Source of the DNA: Cesiribacter sp964504565
GTDB lineage: Bacteria; Bacteroidota; Bacteroidia; Cytophagales; Cyclobacteriaceae
DNA: 64,000 nt
Direction: 5' to 3'
Assembly (NCBI GenBank): GCA_964504565.1
Contig: CAZDEY010000001.1
Coordinates: 186,001-250,000 of the forward strand
This document shows, piece after piece, positions 8,867-17,856 of the stretch. Both the position numbers and the translations under genes were made by a program. The first letter of the stretch is position 1. Each line of letters opens with the position of its first letter. The notes under the pieces were generated by a model that worked only from the letters and a program-made list of their open reading frames with translations, was not told the origin of the DNA and did no database searches.

Positions 8867-9856
8867 ATGAAACGAAATTTGATAAATGAGATAACTGCAA
8901 TAAAGTCACGTTCCGAGTTTAATTCTCGTCACGATTTTAGCAGTCGACTCGATGATATAGAATATGCGTTTCACGAAAACCTCAATTATAACGGTGACTA
9001 CAGTAAGGAACTTCTAAAATACATTCCTATTGCAACAGTTGCTTGTTTTGAAGCATTTTTCCGTTCAGTTTATAAAGAACTTATTGACCATGGGAAGCCA
9101 TTTAGTGACAACGTGGTAAATTTTAATCAATCTCGTAATGTGAAATTTGACTTTGATATAGTCAATGCTATTCAAACAAAGACAGTAACTGTTGGAGAGT
9201 TTATTTCTCACATACTTCCATGTAATAATTTTGACGACATAAATAAGAACATTTCTATTCTATGTGATCTTGGCTTTACAAAAGAAATTAAAAAATTTAA
9301 ACGTGATAGCATTTTCGAACACGTTAACGACAACTCATCACAATTTATAGAAAATGCTGACCAAATAATTGTAGATATCAAAAGAACATTTGAGTTACGC
9401 CACATTTTCTGTCATGAGTTCGCGACAAACTTAAGAATTGACGAGCAAGAGATATTGAGGTGTTTCAACAATGCTAAAATCTTTTTGAATCAGACAAATG
9501 ACTTTATCTGGTATTTAATTTATCCTAATTCTCCGGAAACACAAGCGGACATGAACATTCATGCTTCTGAACAATTTGAGAAAGCAGACAATGAACTTAC
9601 AGAACTAATCTCAACAATTAAAGAAGCTTCTAAAGAACGTACTTATATGGAGCTAAATCTAGAGCTGTTTGACGATTTAATAAATGAATGGAAAAATTAT
9701 AGAGACAAGAAGGCCACATTTGACGCATCCGTTGTTGAAGGTGGAACAATGTATCCGACCATCTATGCAACTAGCTTAACATCTACAACAAAGGAAAAAA
9801 TCGAAAGTTTGAAAAATGAGTACGCAACTGAACTACGAAAATATGCCAGCAGGTAA
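8867..9856 (+). CDS. HEPN-like domain fused to an LprI-like domain, cytoplasmic
   Basis: The 329-residue protein has no signal peptide or membrane segment. Residues 1-220 are all-helical; FELRHIFCHE (R178-x4-H183) matches the Rx4-6H signature of HEPN ribonucleases, and the upstream helix IATVACFEAFFRSVY resembles the MAE_28990/RiboL-PSP group. Residues 225-320 resemble the LprI (lysozyme inhibitor, DUF1311) domain: W275, YRD 278-280, EGGTMYPTIYATSL, T..K...L. In exported LprI proteins a Cys follows YRD and another lies in the A-x-CL segment; here they are Ala283 and Ser303, which fits a cytoplasmic protein. The gene is visibly AT-rich and sits in a cassette-like setting. An RNase toxin or abortive-infection sensor is a reasonable inference; no antitoxin gene is visible beside it. 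Confidence 0.6.
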   Translation: MKRNLINEITAIKSRSEFNSRHDFSSRLDDIEYAFHENLNYNGDYSKELLKYIPIATVACFEAFFRSVYKELIDHGKPFSDNVVNFNQSRNVKFDFDIVNAIQTKTVTVGEFISHILPCNNFDDINKNISILCDLGFTKEIKKFKRDSIFEHVNDNSSQFIENADQIIVDIKRTFELRHIFCHEFATNLRIDEQEILRCFNNAKIFLNQTNDFIWYLIYPNSPETQADMNIHASEQFEKADNELTELISTIKEASKERTYMELNLELFDDLINEWKNYRDKKATFDASVVEGGTMYPTIYATSLTSTTKEKIESLKNEYATELRKYASR

Positions 9857-9916
9857 CACCGCATAAAATACATAGCCGCTGAAGGCGGCCTACGTTTTTT
9901 ATACTAATCGTTAGGC
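9852..9916 (+). repeat. Imperfect palindromic junction, attC-like
   Basis: The sequence begins GGTAACACC at the stop codon of the preceding gene and ends GTTAGGC. The core GCCGC-TGAA-GCGGC (9875-9889, one unpaired base) is flanked by a nearly complementary pair, ATAAAATACATA and TACGTTTTTTAT. The size (65 bases), the terminal GTTRRRY-like GTTAGGC and the position directly after a short gene resemble integron attC sites or cassette junctions. No integrase is in the window, and the left end does not match RYYYAAC well. Confidence 0.4.
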
Positions 9917-9936
9917 TTCATTAAAGACGGATTTGA

Positions 9937-10326
9937 ATGGGCATCAAAAAGATCATTATTGTTTCGATAGCTCAAATACTACTCTACATAGCCGCGATAA
10001 AGATCACAGTATTATTAGCTTTTAAATTTGCTAATACTATGTATATGGGCGGTCGTGAATATTTTTTACTTAAGGTATACATGGATGTTTCATTTATACT
10101 TTTTGGCTTGACGGTTTTAGCTGTTAATTTTATAGGATATAGAATTAGAAATTCAGTAATAAAATCCATACTAATTGTACTACTCATAGTAGCTCTATCT
10201 AGCTTTCATCTGGATTATTTGGATATTCGGCCACGTAGGACTTTACTTTTTTGGCTTACAGGAAACATAATATTATTGGCATCCTTATTTCCAAATATAT
10301 ACAAACGAAGGCCCAACAATGGGTAA
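9937..10326 (+). CDS. Small four-helix membrane protein, unknown
   Basis: The 129-residue protein has four hydrophobic segments (about residues 7-29, 46-66, 71-90, 100-117) and positively charged ends (KKIII at the start, KRRP near the end). No family is recognised. It is AT-rich and lies between two palindromic junctions, one just before it and one overlapping its stop codon, so it looks like a stand-alone cassette gene rather than part of an operon. Confidence 0.55.
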   Translation: MGIKKIIIVSIAQILLYIAAIKITVLLAFKFANTMYMGGREYFLLKVYMDVSFILFGLTVLAVNFIGYRIRNSVIKSILIVLLIVALSSFHLDYLDIRPRRTLLFWLTGNIILLASLFPNIYKRRPNNG

Positions 10327-10391
10327 CACTTGCGCATACGCTAGTTTTGATTTGTTCATCAACCCTACAGCGCATTGCCCCAACCGTTACC
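10322..10391 (+). repeat. Second imperfect palindromic junction
   Basis: Outer arms GGTAAC (10322-10327) and GTTACC (10386-10391) are exactly complementary. An inner pair TTGAT/ATCAA closes a TTGTTC loop, with partial pairing between (GCGC and CTAG/CTAC). Its left end GGTAACACTTGCGCATA resembles the left end of the previous junction (GGTAACACCGCATA). It overlaps the stop of the membrane protein and ends shortly before the next gene. Confidence 0.45.
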
Positions 10392-10413
10392 GCCAACAAC
10401 GAATTAACACTAA

Positions 10414-11628
10414 ATGAGAAGATTTCTCAAAATTGCATTCTTTGTAGTACTCGCAACTGTCCTATTCCTGTTAATACTTCTGTCCATTCAATATACACCT
10501 ACCTACGTTTACCGACTCATAAGCATGAATGTAGCGGATGTATATGATTATAAGAATTTTAAAAATCACCAGATTAAGGGAGCAAAAAATACCAATACAT
10601 TCATATCTCAGCCTAAAGAAGAATATGTTGAGTCGCTATTTGGGGAACTGGTAACTAAAACCGGATTCAATAGCTTTGAAGAGTGGGCTATTGAATCTCA
10701 AACTACTGCGCTTATTGTCATTAAAAAGGATACTATTATGTATGAGAAATACTTTAACGGCTTTAGTAGAGATTCCTATTTTCATTCTCAATCTATGGCA
10801 AAGTCGTTTATATCGTTTTTAGTAGGAGTTGCCATTGATGATGGTCTAATCAAAAGTATAAACGACCCGATAACAGATTATATTCCAGAACTTTATGAGC
10901 GAGATGCAAACTTTGGAAAAATAACCATTAAAAATTTGCTTGAAATGCGTTCAGGGCTGGAGTACAATACCAGCCATATACCTTTCACTAACATTCATTC
11001 TCCCTGGCACGATGAGGCGGTGGGCTACTACCACCCCAATGTTCGAAAGCTGTTGCTTGAGCATGTAGGGATTTCGTCCGAACCGGGAAAAGATTTTCAG
11101 TACTCAAATTACAATACCAGCTATTTAGGCCTGATTCTGGAACGAGCTACTAAGTCAACTGTATCTGAATATCTGGAGAAGAAATTGTGGTCGAAAATAA
11201 TGGAGTATGATGCGCTTTTTTCTGTAGACAGTGAGGAATCTAATTTTGAATATATGCCAAGTCGGTTAATGGCCCGAGCTGTTGATTATGCACGATTTGG
11301 TCAGTTAATGCTGAACGAAGGAAACTGGAAGGGCAATCAGATAGTATCAGAAAGTTGGGTTCTGGAATCTACCAGAGAAAACAAATCAATTCCCAGAGCT
11401 ATATACCCCCAATGGTTTGGAAGGGGTGAAAAAAGAATTTACTATAATTACCACTGGTGGGGTCACGTAAATAAAGACGGTTCTTTTCATTTTTACGCCA
11501 ACGGAAATCTTGGTCAGAATATTTACATCATTCCCCATAAAGAAACTGTAATTGTTCATTGTGGCAATTCACTTAAGAATTATAGTGGCGATTTTGATTT
11601 ATGGAATGTCGCTTTACAATTGAATTAG
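10414..11628 (+). CDS. Membrane-anchored serine hydrolase, class C beta-lactamase fold
   Basis: The 404-residue protein has one N-terminal membrane anchor (residues 5-27). The catalytic motifs of the class C beta-lactamase/penicillin-binding fold are present: SMAK (SxxK) in HSQSMAKSF, YSN in FQYSNYNTSY, and a late HCG in VIVHCGNS in place of KTG/HxG. Relatives include 6-aminohexanoate-dimer hydrolases and peptidases; the substrate cannot be read. It follows the second palindromic junction by 22 bases and is AT-rich like its neighbours. Confidence 0.75.
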   Translation: MRRFLKIAFFVVLATVLFLLILLSIQYTPTYVYRLISMNVADVYDYKNFKNHQIKGAKNTNTFISQPKEEYVESLFGELVTKTGFNSFEEWAIESQTTALIVIKKDTIMYEKYFNGFSRDSYFHSQSMAKSFISFLVGVAIDDGLIKSINDPITDYIPELYERDANFGKITIKNLLEMRSGLEYNTSHIPFTNIHSPWHDEAVGYYHPNVRKLLLEHVGISSEPGKDFQYSNYNTSYLGLILERATKSTVSEYLEKKLWSKIMEYDALFSVDSEESNFEYMPSRLMARAVDYARFGQLMLNEGNWKGNQIVSESWVLESTRENKSIPRAIYPQWFGRGEKRIYYNYHWWGHVNKDGSFHFYANGNLGQNIYIIPHKETVIVHCGNSLKNYSGDFDLWNVALQLN

Positions 11629-11789
11629 GAACTTGAATAAAAACTGACTGCATTATGGCAGGTAGAAAATAGTAGTTTTTGTACCTAATAGTGCATACAT
11701 ATTAAATTAGAGGCTATCTTAAACCATAAAGTTAGTTCATTTATATTTGTTACTTTTCTAATACGAGCCCGTTATCAATAATCTTAAAT

Positions 11790-12869
11790 ATGAATAGAAC
11801 ATTACAAATATTGATTCTCTTTTTACTTATTATTTCTTGTGATAGAGCCGATATAAATCCGCCAACTTCCGAGAGTGAAAATTCGACATTTATTTCTGCG
11901 GTTGACATTTCAAGCTATCCTGAAATATTGAATTCAAACCCTACATTTTATGATTTGGACGGAAATAAAAATGATTTCTTAACTATACTTAAAGACAATG
12001 GTGTAAATACTATTAGGTTACGGCTTTGGGTAAATCCGGTTACTGAACATTCGGGTTTTGAGGAAGTAAAACAGTTCTCCCACATTCTAAAAACAAGAGG
12101 CTTTAAAACCTGGCTGACGGTTCATTATTCAGATACTTGGGCAGATCCTGGTCAACAAGAAACACCTGCTATATGGCAAGGAGTTGAATTTTCCCAGTTA
12201 AAAAACCATGTATACAATTATACCGAAAGCATCATTACCGAATTACAACCAGATTACATTCAGATTGGTAATGAAATAAATCTTGGCTTTCTTCATCCTT
12301 ACGGACATATTACTAATAACTTTCAGCAATTTAATGAGCTTATGGAAACAGCCATAGCAGCCGTAAGAACAAATACGGATGACACTAAAATTATTGTACA
12401 TTTTGCGGGAATTGAAGGTGCTGATTGGCTTTTTAATCAAGTAAGTGATTTAGATTTTGATATTATTGGCTTATCGTATTATCCAATCTGGCACGGTAAA
12501 TCACTAAATATCCTCAAAACAGAAATGCAGAATTTGAGCAGTTCTTACGATAAAGATATTATAATTGCTGAAACAGCCTATCCTTTTACACTTGCGTGGA
12601 ACGATTGGACCAATAACATCGTAGGATTAGACGAACAGCTCATTCTACCTGATTATCCAGCAACTCCTGAGGGGCAACGTAATTTTATAGCACAAATAAA
12701 AACATTGACAAAAGAAGTAGAGAATGGAATAGGGTTTTGCTACTGGGGAGCTGAATTAATAGCTTGGAAAGGTAGTGAATCTACCAATGGTTCTCCCTGG
12801 GAAAATCAAGCATTATTTGACTTTGAGAACAAAGCTTTACCTATTCTGAAGGAATTTAAGAGTGAATAA
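11790..12869 (+). CDS. GH53 endo-beta-1,4-galactanase (arabinogalactan), lipoprotein
   Basis: The 359-residue lipoprotein (lipobox IISC near residue 17) matches glycoside hydrolase family 53 along its length: GVNTIRLRLWVNP, TVHYSDTWADPGQQ, YIQIGNEINLGFL with the acid/base Glu in GNEIN, IIGLSYYPIWHG, and IIAETAYP with the nucleophile Glu in ETAYP. GH53 enzymes cut beta-1,4-galactan side chains of pectin; the lipid anchor suggests surface attachment. No SusC/SusD pair or other glycan gene lies next to it, so it is an isolated enzyme rather than part of a visible polysaccharide utilisation locus. It is the last gene of the AT-rich stretch. Confidence 0.88.
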   Translation: MNRTLQILILFLLIISCDRADINPPTSESENSTFISAVDISSYPEILNSNPTFYDLDGNKNDFLTILKDNGVNTIRLRLWVNPVTEHSGFEEVKQFSHILKTRGFKTWLTVHYSDTWADPGQQETPAIWQGVEFSQLKNHVYNYTESIITELQPDYIQIGNEINLGFLHPYGHITNNFQQFNELMETAIAAVRTNTDDTKIIVHFAGIEGADWLFNQVSDLDFDIIGLSYYPIWHGKSLNILKTEMQNLSSSYDKDIIIAETAYPFTLAWNDWTNNIVGLDEQLILPDYPATPEGQRNFIAQIKTLTKEVENGIGFCYWGAELIAWKGSESTNGSPWENQALFDFENKALPILKEFKSE

Positions 12870-12918
12870 AGACTATCAGCAACTAACTACTTAGCTCCTA
12901 CTTCTTTACATTTGTACA

Positions 12919-13959
12919 ATGTCGGCAAGTCAGATTCTTCTTGTTACTATTAGTGGGCTAGGGGTTGTTCACGGTTTATTTCTGGCTGTATTTCTCTGGA
13001 CTACTCCTAAAGGAAACCCGCCGGCCAATCGGTTGCTGGGCATACTACTAACGGTCTTGTCGTTTAGAGTTGGCAAATCGGTTTTTCTGGAGTTTCTGAA
13101 TAACCTGGATGTTAAGTTTATTTTCATAGGGCTGGGGAGCATGATGGCTATTGGGCCGCTCTTCTACCTCTTCGCCAAGGCTACTGCCGAACCCGCTTTC
13201 CGCTGGAAAAATGGCTACTGGCTACACTTTATACCGTGCTTTCTGGCTATGTTGTTTGGGTTTTGGATTAACCAGGCGAGCCTAAAATCCCTGCCGATCC
13301 AGTTGTTCTACGGGCTTTACCTTAGTTACTATAGCCACTACCTCATCTACCTGATTATAACTAAAAGTTACATACTAAGGCAGCGTAAAGTTGGCTTGCC
13401 TCATAAAGCTGACAAGCTACTTAGCCTGCTTTTTTACGGCTTAATGGTTATATGGGTAGCTTACGTATTCAACCTGTTTGATGAGTCAATTCCTTATATT
13501 ATTGGCCCGGCGCTGTATTCAGTTGTGGCCTATGTAACTAGCTTTATTATAATAACTAAAGGCTACCTTCCGGAATTAGCGCCAGAAAAATATAAAACTA
13601 CCCGGGTATCGGAAGAACAGATGGAGCAGTTGTTTTCCCGGGTCAAAACATTGGTTATAGAAGAAAAGCAGTACAAGAATCCTGAACTCACTCTTAAATC
13701 CTTAAGCAAAACCCTAAAGGTTAGCCCCCAAGTGCTTTCAATGGTGATTAACCAAATGAGCCGGCAAAACTTTAACGCTTTTATAAATCATTACCGGGTA
13801 GATGAGGCCACTCGCTTGCTGCAGAATCCGGAAAGTAACAACTTAACTATTGCCGCCATTGCCGATGAGGTAGGGTTCAATAGTATTTCCAGCTTCAATA
13901 GAGCTTTTAAAAAACAAACCGGCAAAACCCCGCAAAACTACCGACAGCACCTGGTATAA
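12919..13959 (+). CDS. AraC-family regulator with N-terminal membrane domain
   Basis: The 346-residue protein has six to seven hydrophobic segments over residues 1-215 and a C-terminal AraC/XylS double helix-turn-helix (about 250-346), including NHYRVDEATRLL, TIAAIADEVGFNS and FNRAFKKQTGKTPQNYR. Such membrane-bound AraC regulators are common in Bacteroidota and act directly on DNA from the inner membrane. A TACATTTG element (12907-12914) just ahead of the start resembles a -7 box, though too close to the ATG for a normal leader. The DJ-1/PfpI gene follows on the same strand and is a plausible target. Confidence 0.85.
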   Translation: MSASQILLVTISGLGVVHGLFLAVFLWTTPKGNPPANRLLGILLTVLSFRVGKSVFLEFLNNLDVKFIFIGLGSMMAIGPLFYLFAKATAEPAFRWKNGYWLHFIPCFLAMLFGFWINQASLKSLPIQLFYGLYLSYYSHYLIYLIITKSYILRQRKVGLPHKADKLLSLLFYGLMVIWVAYVFNLFDESIPYIIGPALYSVVAYVTSFIIITKGYLPELAPEKYKTTRVSEEQMEQLFSRVKTLVIEEKQYKNPELTLKSLSKTLKVSPQVLSMVINQMSRQNFNAFINHYRVDEATRLLQNPESNNLTIAAIADEVGFNSISSFNRAFKKQTGKTPQNYRQHLV

Positions 13960-14044
13960 TGATGTTTTACTTTTGTCAAATGACCATTTAGTAAGCCTTG
14001 GAGTCTGGCAGCGCTTTTATTTGCACCAAAACACGTCAAATAAA

Positions 14045-15109
14045 ATGTCAAGATTCAAAAAAATTCTAAAGTGGTCACTAATTAGCGTAGCAGGCTTAGC
14101 CCTGTTGCTATTTGCCTTCGGGTACTGGTTCAGCAACCTTATTCCGGAGCCGGATGCTGCCATTAAGCAAACCGTGGCTCAGTCGCTACCTTACCTGAGT
14201 GAAAATAAAATAGCCGGGCGGGGCAAAATTTTGGCGGTGGTTACCAGCACCGAAACTATGGGAACCAGCGGCAAGGCTACGGGCTACGAGCTTACCGAAC
14301 TATCTCGGGCCTACTACGTTTTTCAGGCCAATGGTTTTGAGGTAGATGTGGCAAGCCCCCAAGGTGGGCAACCCCCCGTAGTTATTGACGGCGATGATAT
14401 GGGAGTGTACGATTATGCTTTCCTGAATGACCCGGTAGCCCAACAGAAAACCAAGAATACCCTGGCAATGGCCGAGGTAGATCCCGCACTGTACAATGCA
14501 GTTTATTTTGTGGGTGGCAAAGGGGCTATGTACGACTTTCCCGGTAATGCTCATATACAATCTTTGGTTAGTTCTTTCCATGAGTCGGGCAAGGTTATAG
14601 GTGCGGTGTGCCACGGCCCGGCTGCCCTAATACACGTTAAACTGGCTAACGGCAAAAATTTGCTGGAAGGCAAGCCGGTTAGCGGTTTTACCAATAAAGA
14701 AGAGCTGTTTCTGATACCGGATGCCGAATCTATTTTTCCCTTTCTTCTGGAAGAAAAGTTGATTGAGCAGGGAGCAAAATTTAAAGAAGGTACTATGTAC
14801 CTGGAGAATGTGGTACACGACCGTAACCTAATTACCGGCCAGAACCCCTGGTCTACCTGGAAGTTAGCCGAAACTATGGTTTCGCAAATGGGGTACCAGC
14901 CTAAAAAGCGGGTAATTACTTCGGAAGAAAACGCCATTGAGGTGCTTGGTACTTACAAGCAAAAAATTACTGATTTGGCTGCCCGCAGCTTAGAAATTGA
15001 CCGGAGGTTACTGGTGATGCACAGCGTAGTTGAAGCTATGCAATTAAAGCTGGCAAGTACCTGCAAACTAATTTGGCTGCTAAAGCACGCAAAAAATAGG
15101 GTAAATTAG
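14045..15109 (+). CDS. DJ-1/PfpI-family protein with N-terminal membrane anchor
   Basis: The start at 14045 is preferred because it gives a membrane anchor (residues about 8-28) after MSRFKKILKW; a longer frame from 13973 adds 24 residues without signal features. The 354-residue protein carries the class I glutamine-amidotransferase-like fold of Hsp31/YhbO proteins, with VASPQGG, the acidic VGGKGAMYDFPGN segment and the nucleophile elbow GAVCHGPAALI (Cys-His). Activities in this family are chaperone, glyoxalase-like or hydrolytic, and none can be chosen here. A basic C-terminal helix of about 70 residues is extra. A TACTTTTG element at 13968-13975 may be its -7 box. The AraC regulator lies directly upstream. 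Confidence 0.8.
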   Translation: MSRFKKILKWSLISVAGLALLLFAFGYWFSNLIPEPDAAIKQTVAQSLPYLSENKIAGRGKILAVVTSTETMGTSGKATGYELTELSRAYYVFQANGFEVDVASPQGGQPPVVIDGDDMGVYDYAFLNDPVAQQKTKNTLAMAEVDPALYNAVYFVGGKGAMYDFPGNAHIQSLVSSFHESGKVIGAVCHGPAALIHVKLANGKNLLEGKPVSGFTNKEELFLIPDAESIFPFLLEEKLIEQGAKFKEGTMYLENVVHDRNLITGQNPWSTWKLAETMVSQMGYQPKKRVITSEENAIEVLGTYKQKITDLAARSLEIDRRLLVMHSVVEAMQLKLASTCKLIWLLKHAKNRVN

Positions 15110-15242
15110 TAACTATGATCTTGCAGCAATAAAGCGTATAGCATTTCGCATATACCCTTTTTAATTTGAATTTAGGACTAAGAAGTTTATTATGAGCCCG
15201 TAATAGTAGCAACTTGTTGTTCTGGGTTTTTACTATTGAAGT

Positions 15243-15716
15243 ATGGAATATCAGTACCGAAGCTTACGTTTTATTGGGTACACGGCCTTTGTTTTGCTCT
15301 CATTGGTAATTATTACCGACTACGTTCTGCCCGGAAAAATAATTCGGACCGAAGTTACGGCTTTGCAAAAAGAGCGGCAGCAATACTATAATGCCGGCGG
15401 AAATTCTCATTATTCCTACCGACTGGTAACTAACACAAATCAGTTTTTAGTTACCGAAGGCTTTGCTGAAACGGTTCAGGTGAGTGAAGAAGTAGAGTAT
15501 TCGGTATCACCAATATTTAGAGAAGTTAACTGGTACAGACTACCGAAATCTGACGATAAGTGTTATCATTCATTAAGAATAACCTCGGGCTTGGTGCTTC
15601 CTTTACTGGTAGCAATAGCAATTTTTATAGCTTTTACGGTTAAAAAGAATCTCAGTATACTAATTTTCGTGCTTCAGGTCCTCTTGATCGCCGATTTGGT
15701 ATTTCTGCTGAGATAA
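15243..15716 (+). CDS. Small membrane protein, unknown
   Basis: The 157-residue protein has one hydrophobic segment near the start (residues 9-28), a hydrophilic domain of about 80 residues, and two closely spaced hydrophobic segments at the end (about 113-131 and 136-156). No family is recognised. It converges on the histidine kinase gene with only 12 bases between stop codons. Confidence 0.55.
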   Translation: MEYQYRSLRFIGYTAFVLLSLVIITDYVLPGKIIRTEVTALQKERQQYYNAGGNSHYSYRLVTNTNQFLVTEGFAETVQVSEEVEYSVSPIFREVNWYRLPKSDDKCYHSLRITSGLVLPLLVAIAIFIAFTVKKNLSILIFVLQVLLIADLVFLLR

Positions 15717-15728
15717 TTGGTGGGGCTA

Positions 15729-16913
15729 TTAAACAGCTTCTTCTACTTCGCCGTTTTGGGGTAATTCTATATAGATAGTAGTTCCGTTTTCTTTTGTACT
15801 GTTAAAGTTTATTGAGCCACCGTGGGCCTCGGTAATCAATTTGGCTATATGAGTACCCAGGCCGCTCCCCTGTTTTTTGCCGTGGGTAGCGTACTTATCA
15901 AAAAAGCGGTCTTTAACTTCTTTGGGCACTTCCCCTTGGTTATGAATAGATATACGGCAGGGGTTTTTACTATCCACATCAACGGTTACCGTAGAGCCGG
16001 ACGGCGCAGCTTCCATGGCATTTTTCAAAACATTGGTTAGCATATGTTCCAGATAGAGCGGATCGCCGTACAGGTTTACATCACGGCGGTTGCTCTTTGC
16101 CGGTTCCCCATCAATATTAAACTCTAGCTTCAGATTGGTTTTGTCGGCTAGTAGTTTAAAGGGTTTCAGTAGTGAATTAAAGAATGATAGGCTTTTAATA
16201 TTTTCCAGCTTAAGAATATTACGCTGGTTTTCCAGGTGGTTAAGCCCTACCATTAAATCGATAAACTGCAGGGTTTTGTAACCGGAGGTCTTAATCATCT
16301 TAAGCCACTCCAGTTGCTCTTCTTCCGGCATATCGCGGTGCGAAATCAGGTAATCGCTAATGGAGATGATATTGCCGGCTGGCTGCCGCATCTCGTGAAA
16401 GGCCATGTGCAAGCTTTTTTCTTGCTGCTGTATATCGCTTTGCAGGCTACTAATAATGTTCTGCAATTGCTCTTCTACCTGCTTCAGGTCCGATACATTA
16501 ACTACAAAGGTTACTTTATTTGGCTTATCAGCTACAGTTATCAGGCTGGCATTGGCCATAACGTGTATCTTTTGGCCGTCGGCCCGCTGCACCTCCCAAA
16601 CATCCAGCAGTTCAAATGCCTGCTCAATAAAGGCATCATGCAGTTTTTGTAACTTCTCTTTATGAGGCTCCGGCACCACCACAGTAAAGTTTTTTCCTAG
16701 TAAATCCTCCTGCTTGTATCCATATAAATCTAAATATGGCTTATTAAACATTATAAATTTGCCGGTATGGTCGGTTACACAAATACCAATCGGAAAATCG
16801 TCAATAGTGCGCAGAATTAGCCGGCCGTTGTCCTTATTAGTAAGCGAAACTATATTTCGCATATCGGTGCTAATAGAAGGGTATTGCGATGAATAACTCA
16901 TAGGGTTGCTCAA
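15729..16913 (-). CDS. PAS-domain sensor histidine kinase, soluble
   Basis: The 394-residue kinase has a PAS domain (about residues 30-145), a short coiled linker, a dimerisation/phosphoacceptor helix with H173 in AFHEMRQP, and an ATP-binding domain (about 270-388) with NVLKNAMEAA (N box) and GSGLGTHIAK (G2 box). There is no transmembrane segment, so the signal is cytoplasmic, perhaps redox, light or a small ligand in the PAS pocket. No response-regulator gene is adjacent, so it is an orphan kinase. Confidence 0.88.
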   Translation of the reverse strand: MSNPMSYSSQYPSISTDMRNIVSLTNKDNGRLILRTIDDFPIGICVTDHTGKFIMFNKPYLDLYGYKQEDLLGKNFTVVVPEPHKEKLQKLHDAFIEQAFELLDVWEVQRADGQKIHVMANASLITVADKPNKVTFVVNVSDLKQVEEQLQNIISSLQSDIQQQEKSLHMAFHEMRQPAGNIISISDYLISHRDMPEEEQLEWLKMIKTSGYKTLQFIDLMVGLNHLENQRNILKLENIKSLSFFNSLLKPFKLLADKTNLKLEFNIDGEPAKSNRRDVNLYGDPLYLEHMLTNVLKNAMEAAPSGSTVTVDVDSKNPCRISIHNQGEVPKEVKDRFFDKYATHGKKQGSGLGTHIAKLITEAHGGSINFNSTKENGTTIYIELPQNGEVEEAV

Positions 16914-17042
16914 GCCTAAAACAAGTTTAACTACTCGGCCTGGCTACTAGTATTCAAACTAAATTTACTAAACAGACCTATAGCATTCAACGGCCAAACA
17001 TTAAATTTGATTAATAAATTCCAAAAATTATTCAACAAGATT

Positions 17043-17627
17043 TTACTTGCCCGAAAGGGTTTCAGCCAGGGCTTTAGCACGCTTAATTCCTAACTCCTTA
17101 TCTACCTTACTACGCCAATTTATTTGCTGTTGTTTATCCAAGCCGTGAGCGCATTCCCTATCATACTGTTGCTGGGCTTTTAGCTGAAGCAAACTGTACT
17201 GTTTAAAGTACTTCTGAGCTAGGTGTTTGTTTTTAGATGTTAGGCTAAGGCTGTTAAGCTTGTGGGCCAACTGGCGCGAGTACATCTCGGCAATGTCGAA
17301 GTGAAGCTGCTCGTGGGCCAGTACGTGTTCATCTATTCGCTCGGGGTGCGCCCAGGAGCGTTGCGGATCGAACAAAGCCTCGGTTTTAAAGGTAATTTTA
17401 CCACTGGGAAAGGCTACTTCTTCCACCTCTAGCCGTATGCCGGCGTAGGTAGTTGCAGCGTGCAAATCGTCTTGGGCTTCGGGCTTTCCTTTAAAGTCGG
17501 CCCAGGTAAGCGGCCGTTGCACCGACCAAGCTAATTGCCCCACCGACTGCGCAATTAGCGGAACTTGTAGTACTACCGTTAGCAGTAGAATTAATGCACT
17601 CAAACCCCAAATCCGTATCCTATCCAT
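17043..17627 (-). CDS. DUF922-like exported zinc peptidase
   Basis: The 194-residue protein has a signal peptide (hydrophobic residues 9-26), then the DUF922-like opening RPLTWADFKGKPEA and a central VLAHEQLHFDIAEM with the HExxH zinc-binding motif (here HEQLH). A Lys/Gln-rich helical C-terminus follows. Family members are small predicted periplasmic metallopeptidases; substrate unknown. It stands alone, divergent from the T9SS cargo gene at 17857. Confidence 0.72.
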   Translation of the reverse strand: MDRIRIWGLSALILLLTVVLQVPLIAQSVGQLAWSVQRPLTWADFKGKPEAQDDLHAATTYAGIRLEVEEVAFPSGKITFKTEALFDPQRSWAHPERIDEHVLAHEQLHFDIAEMYSRQLAHKLNSLSLTSKNKHLAQKYFKQYSLLQLKAQQQYDRECAHGLDKQQQINWRSKVDKELGIKRAKALAETLSGK

Positions 17628-17789
17628 ATCTTTCTTCTATAAATATATAACCCTTTGCAAGCTCCCGCTTGCGTAACCATGTAAGAAAATACTTTAGTTT
17701 CCAGAAAGGAAACATTTTTTTTAAAGCACGAGAGAAAGCAAAAAGCTAATTATCCAGTTTCTCACAGGAACAGATAATTAATTATTAAT

Positions 17790-17820
17790 ATTGTGATATT
17801 AAATTTTTGTATTACCTTTG
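17790..17820 (+). promoter_or_regulatory. Bacteroidota-type promoter (-33/-7)
   Basis: ATTG (17790-17793) and TACCTTTG (17813-17820) are separated by 19 bases, which matches the Bacteroidota consensus TTTG-N19-TAnnTTTG. It lies 37 bases upstream of the start chosen for the next gene. Confidence 0.7.
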
Positions 17821-17856
17821 TAAGGTAGATCATATTACATAATGGATCTCTCCTCT

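Noticed and set aside
9852..10391. A true integron
   Set aside because: No integrase gene and no clear RYYYAAC/GTTRRRY pair for every junction; kept only as attC-like.
10414..11628. Antibiotic-resistance beta-lactamase
   Set aside because: The SxxK/Y-S-N motifs belong to the wider serine hydrolase family; no feature specific to resistance enzymes is visible.
15729..16913. Phytochrome or membrane-sensor kinase
   Set aside because: Only one PAS domain and no GAF, PHY or membrane segments; called a soluble PAS kinase.
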